Shown: piece after piece, positions 33,083 to 43,020 of the stretch | Layout of the letters: each line of letters begins with the position of its first letter | Numbering within the stretch: the first letter of the stretch is position 1 | Origin: Pseudodesulfovibrio sp. | GTDB taxonomy: Bacteria > Desulfobacterota > Desulfovibrionia > Desulfovibrionales > Desulfovibrionaceae | Assembly (NCBI GenBank): GCA_016744135.1 | Contig: JADGEX010000002.1 | Span: 186,001-250,000 of the forward strand | Direction: 5' to 3' | Length of the DNA stretch: 64,000 nt | Position numbers and translations under genes: made by a program | The notes under the pieces: generated by a model | Database searches by the model: none | Told to the model about the DNA's origin: nothing | The model's input: only the letters and a program-made list of their open reading frames with translations

Positions 33083-34087
33083 ATGCACGCTCCCATTCAA
33101 GACAGTCACGGCCGTACGGCCAGCTACATGCGCATCAGTGTCACGGATCGTTGTAATCTTCGGTGTACCTATTGCGCCGGGGAGGGAATGGAATTCATTC
33201 CTCACCCTGACATTTTGCGATACGAAGAAATTCTGGATCTCATTTCTCTGGCCGAGGGATTTGGTGTTGAAAAAGTTCGTTTTACCGGTGGTGAACCTTT
33301 TGTCAGAAAAGGATTCGCAGACTTTATGATGAAAGCGGCCCAGCGTTTTCCTGAGGTCGATATGTGCGTGACAACCAACGGCACATTGATCGGTGATCAT
33401 GTTGAACGCCTTGCCAAGGCCGGTGTGAAACGGATGAATATATCTCTGGATACCATGGATCGGGCGAAATTTGAGAAAATTACCGGGCGGGATGAGTATA
33501 ATACGGTCCGAGAAAATATTGATCGCTGTCTGGACGCCGGAATGACCGTTAAGGTCAACAGTGTGGCCATGAAGGGAGTCAATGACAATGAATTGCCGGG
33601 ATTCGTGGAATTTGCTTCGGAACGGAATCTTGATTTTCGGTTTATCGAATTTATGCCTGTGGGCACGGAAACGGGTTGGAAGGATGATCTTGTCTGGACC
33701 GCAGATGAGATATTGAACGAGGCCAGTGAACTGACTGAATTGCGGCCTTCCGTTAATGGAAGCAAGCACGGGCATGGACCTGCACGTATGTTTGATATCG
33801 TGAATGGTAAAGGACGCATCGGTCTGATCTCGCCATACACCAATCATTTTTGCGCCACCTGCAACCGATTGCGTATTACTTCGGATGGGCTGCTCAGGAC
33901 ATGCCTTTTTTCGGACAAGGTGTACAATCTTCGTCCAGCTCTGCGTAATTCCAAACTCGGTGTAGAATTTGTGGAGCGTATTATTCGTGCCGCGAATCGA
34001 AATAAGCCTATCGGTCATGAACTGCTCAAGAAAATGCCCGCAGGGCAGGGTGTCTGCCAAACTCGTATGGCTTCCATCGGCGGATAG
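33083..34087 (+). CDS. moaA: GTP 3',8-cyclase (molybdenum cofactor synthesis)
   Basis: The 334-aa radical-SAM enzyme begins molybdopterin synthesis from GTP. The N-terminal 4Fe-4S motif is C24-x3-C28-x2-C31 in 'RCNLRCTYCAGEG'. The second cluster motif is in 'FCATCNRLRITSDGLLRTCLF', and the end 'MASIGG' is close to the conserved Gly-Gly C-terminus. Also seen are 'VRFTGGEPFVRKGF' and 'NISLDTMDRAKFEKIT'. It follows moaE by 9 nt and is closed by a terminator. Regulation by the Moco riboswitch in the shared leader is inferred. Confidence 0.97.
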   Translation: MHAPIQDSHGRTASYMRISVTDRCNLRCTYCAGEGMEFIPHPDILRYEEILDLISLAEGFGVEKVRFTGGEPFVRKGFADFMMKAAQRFPEVDMCVTTNGTLIGDHVERLAKAGVKRMNISLDTMDRAKFEKITGRDEYNTVRENIDRCLDAGMTVKVNSVAMKGVNDNELPGFVEFASERNLDFRFIEFMPVGTETGWKDDLVWTADEILNEASELTELRPSVNGSKHGHGPARMFDIVNGKGRIGLISPYTNHFCATCNRLRITSDGLLRTCLFSDKVYNLRPALRNSKLGVEFVERIIRAANRNKPIGHELLKKMPAGQGVCQTRMASIGG

Positions 34088-34152
34088 ATGCCCAACCGAG
34101 GGTGAGTCTCTCAGCTATGGGATAGACTTCGAATTGTTTAGAATAAAATATG

Positions 34153-34186
34153 AAACGGTCTTCATTGAATGAAGGCCGTTTTGTGT
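34153..34186. terminator. terminator of moaE-moaA
   Basis: AAACGGTCTTCAT and ATGAAGGCCGTTT form a 13-bp stem (one G-T pair) with loop TGA and a T-rich tail. Confidence 0.82.
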
Positions 34187-34207
34187 TTTAGGTGTGGTCG
34201 TAAAAAA

Positions 34208-35017
34208 TTAATCCTTTTGGGAACGGAAAATCATTCGACAAATAAAAAACAGGCATATTGTTAGAATAAGACAAGGCATAATGAGGATTGCCATCATATA
34301 AAGGGTATTTGTCATGGTTATGAGAACTGCCATATCTTTATTGTGATCGAAAATATGCGCTTGAGGACCATACCACCAGCGTGAAATCGGGTATTTTCTT
34401 AATTGATGGTCAGTGTTTTTATAAACCAGAACAATATTGAAAAGAGATTTCAGGTTAATATAATAGGAATTTATGTTTGCAGGATAAGCTCTTTTCCCAT
34501 GGAATTGTAAATTTATTGGTTTATTTGTGTATGTGAGGTTTTGTTGTATTTCTTCTGCACTGAGGTTTCTTCCGTCTTTATCGTGAAAAGTAAGATTGAA
34601 GGTGGGGTCAAATAATATCCATTTATTATTGATTTTTACTTCTGAAGCTACGTGGATGTCGTATCGGCTTACCATGTATCTTTTGAGTATGACCCTTCTG
34701 CTTTCAATGTGGTTGTCTTTTAATAAGGCTCGAAAAGCCTTTGTCATTCCAAGGCAGAGTGCTTTGCCGCTCTTCAGGATTTCTTTCCCATTTCCAGAGG
34801 CTGGCTCTGTTAATGTAATTGTATTACCAACCTGTTGCATGATTTTCAATGCCTGATTGTATTTGAAGCTTGACGGACTCTTCTTGACCGTTTGAATTAT
34901 CTTGCTTGCGTTATGCGCTGTGAGATGTGTTTGCAATAAGTTGAACTCACGGAGAAAATACAGTGAAGCAATATTGAGTGGGATGAGTATGCAAAGTGCA
35001 ATTAAGACCTTCCGCAT
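34208..35017 (-). CDS. membrane-anchored transglutaminase-like protein
   Basis: The 269-aa protein has an N-terminal signal-anchor (residues 3-22) and a C-terminal transmembrane helix ('LYMMAILIMPCLILTICLFFIC'). Between them lies a transglutaminase/protease-like fold with Cys in 'SGKALCLGMTKAFRALL', His in 'RYDIHVASEVKINNKW' and Asp in 'ILFDPTFNL', a complete Cys-His-Asp triad. Such domains act as peptidases or acyl transferases. The gene is clearly more AT-rich than its neighbours, which hints at transfer. It ends the transcription unit starting at the DUF748 gene (15 nt apart, same strand) or stands alone behind GGAG. Confidence 0.72.
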   Translation of the reverse strand: MRKVLIALCILIPLNIASLYFLREFNLLQTHLTAHNASKIIQTVKKSPSSFKYNQALKIMQQVGNTITLTEPASGNGKEILKSGKALCLGMTKAFRALLKDNHIESRRVILKRYMVSRYDIHVASEVKINNKWILFDPTFNLTFHDKDGRNLSAEEIQQNLTYTNKPINLQFHGKRAYPANINSYYINLKSLFNIVLVYKNTDHQLRKYPISRWWYGPQAHIFDHNKDMAVLITMTNTLYMMAILIMPCLILTICLFFICRMIFRSQKD

Positions 35018-35032
35018 GTTTGAACTCCAATG

Positions 35033-38000
35033 CTAATTGATGCCGAGGTCCGCCCTGTGGGCCGGGACGCCGGTTTTGCCTTTGGCATCTTGCCGGTCGA
35101 GAAGGAAAACACGCTCTTTCAACTCCGGCTGTTTTTCGATGATGTACCCTTTAACAGTGTTGGCCCGATCCATGGCAAGATTATGGAGCAGTTCGTCGGT
35201 GATCACGATGCGGTCACGAATGAATTTTTCCATGACATCAACTGGTTGTAAGTCTGTCATGAACAGAGTCGTCGGTTTGATATCTTCTTCGTCCGGTTCG
35301 TCTGCATACGCTTCAAATAGGAGGGCTTCATATTCTTCGGGTGTTATGACCATGTCAGCCACGTTTTGTTCAGCTTGTTCGGAACGGGTGAGTGTGTCGT
35401 ATTTTTGTTGTTTGATCTTGTCTTCGAAGATTGCTGCGATCAAGCCATTTTTGTCCGCCATCGGATCAATGACGCCGTCAACTTCCAGCGTGAGTTTTTT
35501 ACGTTCACTCAACGCCTTGATGATGGTCTCCATTTTTTCTACCCCACCGGCATCCAATGCGTGTCTGCCGGGTTCAAAGACCACGAAATCCATATTTTCA
35601 CCACCGCCGAACATGGAGCCGATCAGGGTGAATGGCGATGCCAAAGCCTTGAATAACAGGCTGACAATGGCCTTGAAAACAATACCGCCGATACGGAAAT
35701 CCGGGTCGTTCAGTTCTCCGCGAATGGGCAGGTTCAACTCCATGTTGCCATTGCCATCTTGAAGCAGGGACAGACCGAACTCTACGGGAACATTGGGTGC
35801 ATCAGGGCGTTTGTCTTTGGCTCCCAGCACCAGTTGTTCAATGTAGAATTTGTTTTCAGCGTTGAGTACCCAGTTTTCAGTCTTGAAGGTCACGTCCGCA
35901 TAAAGTCGCCCTTTCTCGATTGGGTAGGCAAGGCTTTTGAGCGTGTAGGGAGTGAGCGGCACAAGTTCCATGCCGTTGATAGAGATTGCCAGGTCCGAAT
36001 AAATTGGGGAAATGACCGGGTTGACCACGCCCGTGATTGACATGGGAGTGGGGCCGATGTTGGATTTGAAATCCATCTTGGGTCTCGCTTCGGGCGATTG
36101 GTCGATGTCAGTGAGTCGCAAATCCATACCGGTTAATTCCGTAGAGAAGTCCGGGTGAACACTCTCGTCTTTGAAGGCGACAGTGCCTTTTGTTATGTTG
36201 ATTGCGCCAATTTTAACTGATTGGAAGAATGACAACTTTTCTTGGCTTTCCGTCGGCTGAGCTGTTTCTTCTGGGACAATTTGCTCTGTTTTTTCGTTTT
36301 CAACCACGGGCGGTGGTTGGGGTACGCGCAAGACTCGCAGTATGTTCATGCGTCCTTTTTCATCGAAATGAATGAGTCCGCGTGGACTTTTCAGGTTGAT
36401 TTCACCGATGGAAAGCGTGTTTGGGTCGTTGGCAAAGGCGATGGAGTTTATTTCAAATTTGTCGATGCCAGCCACTTCATTTTTACTGAGAGTGTCTTTG
36501 ATGGAGACTGCGCCGAGCGCTGTATCACCTGTGACAGTGAGTTTTGGTTTTTCGCCTCCCTTGAATGAATATTTCAGGTTGGCAAAAGCTGCGCCCTTGG
36601 CAATGAGTAGGTCTGTGTATTCAGCCAGATAGCCATCAAATGGACGTAGTCCAACGCCGTTGACGCGCATGGTTCCTTCAGACCAGAGTGGGGTAATGGA
36701 GGCTTTGCCCTGTCCTGAAAATGATCCATTGCCTGTCCATGTTCCACTCAAGGAAAAAGGCATGGTGGCGTTTTTTTTTGTTGAAAGGGCTTGTAGGTCC
36801 AGTGTGAACTCTTTGATGCCCAGATTGGCCGGGTGTTTGAGTGCCATGTTCTGGAAGTCGGCGACACCTCCTTTAACAAGAATGCGGCCAAATTCAGCAT
36901 GCCATCCGCCTGCCCAGGTTTTTTCTGCAACCTCGACGACTTTGGATTCACGCAATATCTTTTCTTCTTTGATCAAGAGTTTACCCAGGTCAAATTGGCC
37001 GTTTTTTCCCATGACGACTTTGGCGAATGGACCTGTAATTGTGACGTTCGCGACGGTCACAGCTTTGTTTTTCAAGCTCATGGAAGCACCGGATACATCC
37101 AATGCAGTCAGTCCGAGACTTGGTTTTTTGGCATCTGGTTTGCGGATAGAAATATCTCGCAACGAGGCTGTCCCGTTTGTGACATCCAGAGAAGGGGTGT
37201 CCCCTTCCATTTTAAAGTCGATGTTGGCCGAAAAGCCTGCAACACCTGTGTCCACAATGAGTGGTTGCGCATGATTGATATAGGATTTGTAGGCCGGGAT
37301 CGGGAGATTCTTTCCGGTCACAGAAAGGGAGGCTGCAAGGGGTTGTACAGTGGCTATGCCTTCTATTGTTATGATACCCTGAGCCTTGCCTGCCGTAGCT
37401 TTTATGTGACTAGGCCTGTCTCCTGCTGTTGTAATTTCCGTTCCTGTGAACGAGAGAGGAGCAAAGGTTCGTTTAAAGCCGTTTTTTACATGGCGGTCTT
37501 CCCAGTCCACAGCGCCTTCAATTATATCTATTTTCCGAATATCCAGAACAAAGGCTGAATCCGTTTCTGATTCGGTTTTGACCTTTGGGCCGGCTTCACT
37601 CATTTTCGAGCCAGGGAAATAGTGCGCCCAATTGATGCTGTTGTCTTTGTTGCGGATAACTTTGAAGTAAGGGTTCTCCAAGCTTATGCTGGTGAGGATC
37701 AAGGCCCGGTCTCCCAGAGAGAACCGTTCCATTTCAAAAGCGAGTTCTTTTACCGAGAGTACTGAATTTTCGTTGGGATCAGTCAATTCCATATTGGTCA
37801 GCTTGCCACCACCACCGAGGAATAGATTGAGTCGTTGCGCGTCAGGCCGTTCAAAAAAAAGAGAAATGTCCGAGGTGAATTTACCGTCTTTGAGTTGAAG
37901 CGGTGTTTTGATTGGTACATATTGCCAGTATTGATTGAGATCAATGTCCACGGCTCCAAGTTCAAATTCTGTGAGCAGGGTTTCGTCAAAAGGAAGTGTC

Positions 38001-38665
38001 CTGCCTTTCAGTTCGACTGGATCGCCATTGATTACAGCTGTAAATTTAGGCTGGGTAAATTCTTTTTTCATGCTCGTAAAAGACGAGGTGAAAGGAACAC
38101 GAAGGAAAAGGTCGGAAATGATATGTTTTTTGTGATGAGGTTGGTCGTCGAAAGTAATTTTCGAGTTGGTCATCTCAAAGCCATAGAGCGCGAAGGGGAA
38201 AATTGCCTTTTCTTCCGGTGGCGTGTCTGTTGATTCTTCGGTTACGGCATCCGGCGTGCCAAGAAGGTCTGAAATGGAGTATTTCCCGTTCCCAAAGAAT
38301 GTGATGTCTAACTGAAAATTCTCAAGATGTAGGTAGGCTATGACCGGGGCAAATTTCCATAGTGTGGAGATACCCGGAGCTGCTACGACTTTGTCCACGG
38401 AAAGCAGGTTTCCCTCACCTTCCAGCTTGTTGACCTTGAGGTTGATGATTTCAAGGTGGCAGGTGAAAGGGTTGAAGTAGATTTCTTCGATCTGGGCAGG
38501 CCTTTTCAAGCCATCATCGATTTGGCCCATGATCACATTCTTCAGTATGGGCGGTACCGCGAAGAAGCCGAATAGGGTGTAGGCAATGAAGGACGCCAAA
38601 AGCCAAAAGGCAATACGACGCAATTTGGGAGAGCTAATATGGATTTTATCAATAAATGACAGCAT
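35033..38665 (-). CDS. giant DUF748 / AsmA-like protein
   Basis: The 1210-aa protein has one N-terminal transmembrane helix (residues about 18-40), then long beta-rich repeats of the DUF748 type ('FNPFTCHLEIINLKV', 'PVIAYLHLENFQLDITFFG', 'GSFSGQGKASITPLWSEGTM', 'RPKMDFKSNIGPTPMSITG'). A C-terminal alpha/beta segment with 'VFEPGRHALDAGGVEKMETI' follows and looks OmpA-like. These AsmA-clan proteins are thought to bridge the inner and outer membranes for lipid movement. It is far the largest gene here. Its partner, if any, is not in the neighbourhood; the downstream gene codes for a transglutaminase-like protein. Confidence 0.85.
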   Translation of the reverse strand: MLSFIDKIHISSPKLRRIAFWLLASFIAYTLFGFFAVPPILKNVIMGQIDDGLKRPAQIEEIYFNPFTCHLEIINLKVNKLEGEGNLLSVDKVVAAPGISTLWKFAPVIAYLHLENFQLDITFFGNGKYSISDLLGTPDAVTEESTDTPPEEKAIFPFALYGFEMTNSKITFDDQPHHKKHIISDLFLRVPFTSSFTSMKKEFTQPKFTAVINGDPVELKGRTLPFDETLLTEFELGAVDIDLNQYWQYVPIKTPLQLKDGKFTSDISLFFERPDAQRLNLFLGGGGKLTNMELTDPNENSVLSVKELAFEMERFSLGDRALILTSISLENPYFKVIRNKDNSINWAHYFPGSKMSEAGPKVKTESETDSAFVLDIRKIDIIEGAVDWEDRHVKNGFKRTFAPLSFTGTEITTAGDRPSHIKATAGKAQGIITIEGIATVQPLAASLSVTGKNLPIPAYKSYINHAQPLIVDTGVAGFSANIDFKMEGDTPSLDVTNGTASLRDISIRKPDAKKPSLGLTALDVSGASMSLKNKAVTVANVTITGPFAKVVMGKNGQFDLGKLLIKEEKILRESKVVEVAEKTWAGGWHAEFGRILVKGGVADFQNMALKHPANLGIKEFTLDLQALSTKKNATMPFSLSGTWTGNGSFSGQGKASITPLWSEGTMRVNGVGLRPFDGYLAEYTDLLIAKGAAFANLKYSFKGGEKPKLTVTGDTALGAVSIKDTLSKNEVAGIDKFEINSIAFANDPNTLSIGEINLKSPRGLIHFDEKGRMNILRVLRVPQPPPVVENEKTEQIVPEETAQPTESQEKLSFFQSVKIGAINITKGTVAFKDESVHPDFSTELTGMDLRLTDIDQSPEARPKMDFKSNIGPTPMSITGVVNPVISPIYSDLAISINGMELVPLTPYTLKSLAYPIEKGRLYADVTFKTENWVLNAENKFYIEQLVLGAKDKRPDAPNVPVEFGLSLLQDGNGNMELNLPIRGELNDPDFRIGGIVFKAIVSLLFKALASPFTLIGSMFGGGENMDFVVFEPGRHALDAGGVEKMETIIKALSERKKLTLEVDGVIDPMADKNGLIAAIFEDKIKQQKYDTLTRSEQAEQNVADMVITPEEYEALLFEAYADEPDEEDIKPTTLFMTDLQPVDVMEKFIRDRIVITDELLHNLAMDRANTVKGYIIEKQPELKERVFLLDRQDAKGKTGVPAHRADLGIN

Positions 38666-38845
38666 GTTCGACCTACCTACTGAAGGTGTTTGACTGGGAA
38701 GTCTTTTACCTTACCCGAAATTGTTCTCATTATCCATGCTTCTGGTGTGACGAAGAAAGGACATTATTGGGGTAGCATACAGATTAAGAGGCATAGCCTG
38801 ATTGGGAGGTCGACAAAGAACGGGAAGTCTATGAGTGAGTGGGGT

Positions 38846-40066
38846 TTATCTCCTCCCAATTATTCCGACGATGAATATTCTGTACAAGGTCAATAATACA
38901 AAAAAGATGACGATGAGCATGACGCCGAGCATGAATGCGTGGTTCAGCATCTCTTCCATCTCTCCACTGCCTTGGTCGACCAGTTCGTCGACCCTGTCGA
39001 ACAAAACGTCCTGTTGCTTGATCAGTCCGGCCATGGCTTGGCTGATTGCTGCTTCACGTTCTACGGAAACATTGAGCATAACGTCGTGAATCACGTCGTC
39101 CTGCCATGTAGTCAGGCCAGTTAAGGTTTGGGTCAGGGTTTCATCTCGTTGCTTCGAGAGGTTCACAAAGAGTTGGTTGATGAGCTTGGAGGCCTCGGCG
39201 CTCATTTCTTCGGGGAGACTCTCAGCGATATCAGCATATCTTTCGGACAGGCCGACCATCTTTTCCGTTGAAGTAATGAGTCCGTTTGCTTCCGGTTGGA
39301 AGACCATTTCAAGATAGGCAAGTCTGATTTGGAAATTAACCAGAAGTTGCATCCGGGAAACGAGGTAGAAGGCTCGGTCAATGGCTAGCTTCATGTCTTG
39401 CGCCACCCGTGCGGCTTCTTCGACACTGGCAAAAAGTCCGCCCGGCGCGATGAGCTTACGCATGGACGGTTTGAGACCGAGTTCGCCGAAGTCTTCAAAA
39501 CGAACGTAGTTGACACTGATTTTGTTTGGGTATTTCGTACGCCATGCCATAATAACTCGTTTGAGTTCTTCTATTTGTGCTGGTGGCATTATCCTATTAG
39601 CCACTTCCCAAATATCTTTTTCAGCCTCTTGGATGATGGAGAGGGCGGGTTTTCCTTCTTCGCCGAAAATTTCGGGGATCCAGAAGTCTTCCCATACCAT
39701 GCGTCGAAGGGTGGCAATGACAGTCATGTCCAGTAAAGACACGCCCGGATAAGGACCGGCTGCTATTTCCGTATTACTGGAAAGGTTGAAAACCAACATT
39801 CGGGCTGCGGTCAGCCTTGCCTGTGGCGTGCCAATTGCGTTTATGATTGCAGCGGCTTCACCCATGAGTGTGTTGGTTGTATCGGCGTACGCCATGACGG
39901 CAGCCTGGAGCTCCTGTGGCCCCATGTGTTCCGGATTTTCGATTTCCTTGGTCGTTTTGGTCACGAAAAAAGGCTTGGGGTGCTGGGGGCTGTTTACACT
40001 TCTTCCCCCTCCGCATCCGAAAAGGATAAGCAGTGTCATGAGCAGGATTGGCAGGTGTAGTTTCAT
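38846..40066 (-). CDS. lipoprotein with chemoreceptor-like helical C-terminus
   Basis: The start at 40066 gives a lipoprotein signal ('LPILLMTLLILFGC'). The 406-aa protein is mostly helical, with long coiled-coil-like stretches ('LINQLFVNLSKQRDETLTQT', 'EREAAISQAMAGLIKQQDVL', 'FDRVDELVDQGSGEMEEM') and a C-terminal transmembrane helix ('FMLGVMLIVIFFVLLTLYRIF'). It would be held in the periplasm at both ends. No family is recognised. It is divergent from the sensor kinase at 40416 and may belong to the same regulatory neighbourhood, but this is only positional. Confidence 0.65.
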   Translation of the reverse strand: MKLHLPILLMTLLILFGCGGGRSVNSPQHPKPFFVTKTTKEIENPEHMGPQELQAAVMAYADTTNTLMGEAAAIINAIGTPQARLTAARMLVFNLSSNTEIAAGPYPGVSLLDMTVIATLRRMVWEDFWIPEIFGEEGKPALSIIQEAEKDIWEVANRIMPPAQIEELKRVIMAWRTKYPNKISVNYVRFEDFGELGLKPSMRKLIAPGGLFASVEEAARVAQDMKLAIDRAFYLVSRMQLLVNFQIRLAYLEMVFQPEANGLITSTEKMVGLSERYADIAESLPEEMSAEASKLINQLFVNLSKQRDETLTQTLTGLTTWQDDVIHDVMLNVSVEREAAISQAMAGLIKQQDVLFDRVDELVDQGSGEMEEMLNHAFMLGVMLIVIFFVLLTLYRIFIVGIIGRR

Positions 40067-40415
40067 GGCGAATGTCCGTATACTTTGCTCTGAATGATGT
40101 ATTTTTATGAGTATATTCATCATGCGATAGGAAATATGCAACCATTATTTACTATTTTTTAAACATATATTTGAACATTTGTCTGTTGAAAGAATCATAT
40201 TTTTTGTGTGCGTGGGCCTTTTTTTTATCCGTTAAGTACTATTTTGTATTTCCGAGTATGGGACGCTGTTTTTGTGAGAAAAAAGTAGGGGTTGTTGATT
40301 TATGGGGTAAAATGGTTTTATAATGCACTTAAGTGAAGGAATCCATGTGGTGTTTTGACTGCTTTGACATGGCTCCCCTACCCCCTGTGGCGTTTCCCCG
40401 TGATTCGGAGTGAGA
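40067..40415. other. divergent intergenic region
   Basis: AT-rich sequence between the lipoprotein gene and the sensor kinase. A near-consensus sigma-70 promoter for the kinase is listed separately; nothing else was recognised. Confidence 0.6.
40295..40324 (+). promoter_or_regulatory. sigma-70 promoter of the sensor-kinase operon
   Basis: TTGATT, an 18-nt spacer and a perfect TATAAT lie 91 nt upstream of the kinase ATG. Confidence 0.65.
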
Positions 40416-42149
40416 ATGTCTGATACGCATTATTACCATGGGTTGGCCAAGAGTATGATGTTTACCATCATACTCGTTTCCTTTGCTCCCCTTTTGTGCA
40501 TCGTTCTTATCGCTGGCTATCAATACAGTATTGTTTATGAAGAAAAGGTCGAGGCTCATTTACGTGAGTTGGTGCTGAAGCACGACCAGTCGGTGGCTTC
40601 ATATCTTGAAGAAAAAGTCGCTGAAATTCAGGTCCTTGCTGAAATTATTGAGTTGGGTAAACTCTACGATCCAGCCAGCCTTCAGGCCTTGCATGATGCG
40701 CTTGTTCGTGGTCATGGCAGTGATTTTGTGGATTTGGGCATGGTCAACAGTGAGGGAATTCAGGTCGCGTATGCAGGGCCATACAAGCTTCAGGGTGTGA
40801 ACTATTCCGAAGAGGAATGGTTCAAGGCTGCCAAAAAGCGCAAGGTCCATGTCAGTGACGTGGGCCTGGGGCTTCGCGGAGTACCACATTTTACTATCGC
40901 CTTGTTGCTTGATGAAGATGGGCAGGAATGGGTTTTACGGACCACCCTCGATTTTATTGCTTTTAACAAGCTGGTTGAAGATATCCGTATCGGTGAAACC
41001 GGTTTGGCCTATATCATTAATAGACAGGCTGAGTTTCAGACCACCCCGCGTCGGGATATGACCGCTGAGGTCCCGTTCCTGCGTCAGATGGCTGTGGCCA
41101 TGACTGAGCGATCCGGTCTGGTGAGAGGCAGGGCGGCCATGACTGTCGAGACCAATCCAGCCACTGGGCGCGAGACAATATTCGTGACAAGTCCTATCAA
41201 GAATGGCGATTGGATTATGGTGTATCAACAGGATGTGGCAGATGCCATGTCCGATTTGAACCGATCCAGGAATCTGGCGTTGGTAGTTCTGTTAATTGGT
41301 GGAATTTCTATTGCGGTCATGGCGTACCTCATGAGCAAGCGCATGGCACGTAAGGTGGCCCGGGCGGATGCGGCAAAGGATATCATGAATGAACAGGTTA
41401 TTGAGGCTGGCAAGCTGGCATCTGTAGGAGAATTGGCCGCAGGTATCGCCCACGAGATCAATAATCCAGTAGCAATCATGGTGGAAGAAGCCGGGTGGAT
41501 TCAGGATTTGCTTGAAGAGGGATTGGATGAGGATGATAATGAGCGTGAGGTACAACGCGCCTTGAATCAGATTAGGACTCAAGGGGGGCGATGTAAGGAA
41601 ATTACCCATAAGCTGCTCAGCTTCGCTCGGAAGATCGATCCCACGGTTAAGTCTGTTTGCCTCAACGAACTGGTCCTTGAAATTGTGCAGCTTTCCGAGC
41701 AGCGGGCCAAGTATGCCAATGTAGTGATTGAAACCAGTCTTGGTGACAGCATTCCTCCGGTAGAAGCCAGTCCGTCAGAGATGCAGCAAGTCTTTCTTAA
41801 TTTGGTTAACAACGCCATTGACGCCATGGACCCGGGCGGTGGTAATCTCGACATTATGACTCGTGTGGAAGACGATACAGTGATGGTCTCCATTGCCGAT
41901 ACCGGTTGCGGTATTCCGCAGGCCAATCTGTCGCGTATTTTCGATCCGTTTTTTACGACGAAACCCGTGGGTAAGGGGACTGGCCTTGGGCTGTCCATAA
42001 TATACGGTATTATTAACAAGATGGACGGCACCATTGCGGTGAATTCCGCTGTGGATCAAGGAACGAAATTTACCATCCGTTTGCCGGTGGCCGAAGGCGA
42101 GGATGGAGGTGCGTGTGATTTTAAAATGAATGAACATGGGGCATCATGA
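40416..42149 (+). CDS. membrane sensor histidine kinase (dCACHE-like sensor)
   Basis: The ATG at 40416 has GGAG at 5 nt. The 577-aa protein has TM1 (residues about 14-36), a large periplasmic region with a CACHE-like fold ('MVNSEGIQVAYAGPYKLQGV', 'GLAYIINRQAEF', 'TSPIKNGDWIMVYQQDV') and TM2 (about 287-307). The H-box 'GELAAGIAHEINNPVAIM' carries His346, and the ATPase boxes are 'NLVNNAIDAMDPGG', 'DTGCGIP' and 'GKGTGLGLS'. It heads a plus-strand operon with three receiver proteins and a PEP-synthase-like protein, facing the Tmc-type operon. The same kind of kinase/receiver set adjoins tmc genes in Desulfovibrio vulgaris. Confidence 0.92.
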   Translation: MSDTHYYHGLAKSMMFTIILVSFAPLLCIVLIAGYQYSIVYEEKVEAHLRELVLKHDQSVASYLEEKVAEIQVLAEIIELGKLYDPASLQALHDALVRGHGSDFVDLGMVNSEGIQVAYAGPYKLQGVNYSEEEWFKAAKKRKVHVSDVGLGLRGVPHFTIALLLDEDGQEWVLRTTLDFIAFNKLVEDIRIGETGLAYIINRQAEFQTTPRRDMTAEVPFLRQMAVAMTERSGLVRGRAAMTVETNPATGRETIFVTSPIKNGDWIMVYQQDVADAMSDLNRSRNLALVVLLIGGISIAVMAYLMSKRMARKVARADAAKDIMNEQVIEAGKLASVGELAAGIAHEINNPVAIMVEEAGWIQDLLEEGLDEDDNEREVQRALNQIRTQGGRCKEITHKLLSFARKIDPTVKSVCLNELVLEIVQLSEQRAKYANVVIETSLGDSIPPVEASPSEMQQVFLNLVNNAIDAMDPGGGNLDIMTRVEDDTVMVSIADTGCGIPQANLSRIFDPFFTTKPVGKGTGLGLSIIYGIINKMDGTIAVNSAVDQGTKFTIRLPVAEGEDGGACDFKMNEHGAS

Positions 42150-42178
42150 CGAGGTCCCGGTGAATCTGGAGGAAACAT

Positions 42179-42610
42179 ATGCCTGCGAATATTCTTCTCG
42201 TCGATGACGAACAGGGTTTTGTTGACACTATGGCCAAGCGGTTAGACAATCGTGGCCTGACGGTGACCATCGCCTACAGCGGACAGGAGGGTATAGATGC
42301 CTTGGCCGCTAATCATTTTATTGATGTGGTGGTTATGGACGTCAAGATGCCCGGTATGGATGGCAATGAGGCCTTGAAGGTGGTCAAATCGGAATTTCCG
42401 TTGGTGGAGGTCATCATGTTGACCGGTCATGCAACGGTGGAGTCCGCTATCGAGGGTATGAAGTCCGGTGCATTCGACTACATGATGAAGCCGTGTGATC
42501 TTGAAGAATTGTTGGTCAAAGTCGATGAGGCCTATGACAAGAAACAAACTCATGAAACCAAAATTCATGAAGCCCGTGCCAGACATATTGTCCTGCGAAG
42601 GGGCGATTAG
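42179..42610 (+). CDS. stand-alone response regulator receiver 1
   Basis: The 143-aa product is a single CheY-like receiver with acidic pocket 'LLVDDEQGFV', phospho-acceptor Asp in 'VVVMDVKMPGMDGNEA', 'MLTGHATVES' and Lys in 'YMMKPCDLEEL'. A basic helical tail of about 25 residues follows. There is no DNA-binding or enzymatic output domain. It is the first of three related receivers after the kinase and has GGAGG before its ATG. Confidence 0.92.
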   Translation: MPANILLVDDEQGFVDTMAKRLDNRGLTVTIAYSGQEGIDALAANHFIDVVVMDVKMPGMDGNEALKVVKSEFPLVEVIMLTGHATVESAIEGMKSGAFDYMMKPCDLEELLVKVDEAYDKKQTHETKIHEARARHIVLRRGD

Positions 42611-42622
42611 GAGGGATGCTTG

Positions 42623-42997
42623 ATGAGTGATGCGCCCATTCGCCTTCTTTTGGTGGATGATGAAGTCGGTTTTCTGGAAGTTTTACAGAAACGTTTGGGG
42701 AAGCGTGGGCTTAACGTGACCATTGCCATCAGTGGGGCCGAAGGCATACAGGTCTTGAGAGGGAGGGATTTCGATGTGGCTGTCCTTGACCTCAAGTTGG
42801 AGGACATGGATGGTATTGAAGTCTTGCAGATATTTAAGAAGATGGTTCCTGAATTGCCGGTTATCATGCTGACCGGTCATGGGAGTGAACAGGCGGCGCG
42901 GGAAGGTGTGGCATATGGCGCATTCGACTATATGCTTAAGCCGTGTGACCTTGATGATTTGTTGAAAAAGATTCGCCAGGCCGTTGATCAGGCATAA
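42623..42997 (+). CDS. stand-alone response regulator receiver 2
   Basis: The ATG at 42623 is chosen over the TTG at 42620 because of the GGAGG spacing. The 124-aa receiver has 'LLLVDDEVGFLEVLQKRLGK', acceptor Asp in 'VAVLDLKLEDMDGIEV', 'MLTGHGSEQAAREG' and 'YMLKPCDLDDL'. It is closely related to receivers 1 and 3, which points to tandem duplication. No output domain is present. Confidence 0.92.
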   Translation: MSDAPIRLLLVDDEVGFLEVLQKRLGKRGLNVTIAISGAEGIQVLRGRDFDVAVLDLKLEDMDGIEVLQIFKKMVPELPVIMLTGHGSEQAAREGVAYGAFDYMLKPCDLDDLLKKIRQAVDQA

Positions 42998-43020
42998 CTG
43001 GCAAATGATGGAGAGTGTAT

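Noticed and set aside
32693-34060. 455-codon minus-strand frame opposite moaE-moaA
   Set aside because: Antisense shadow of two well-recognised genes.
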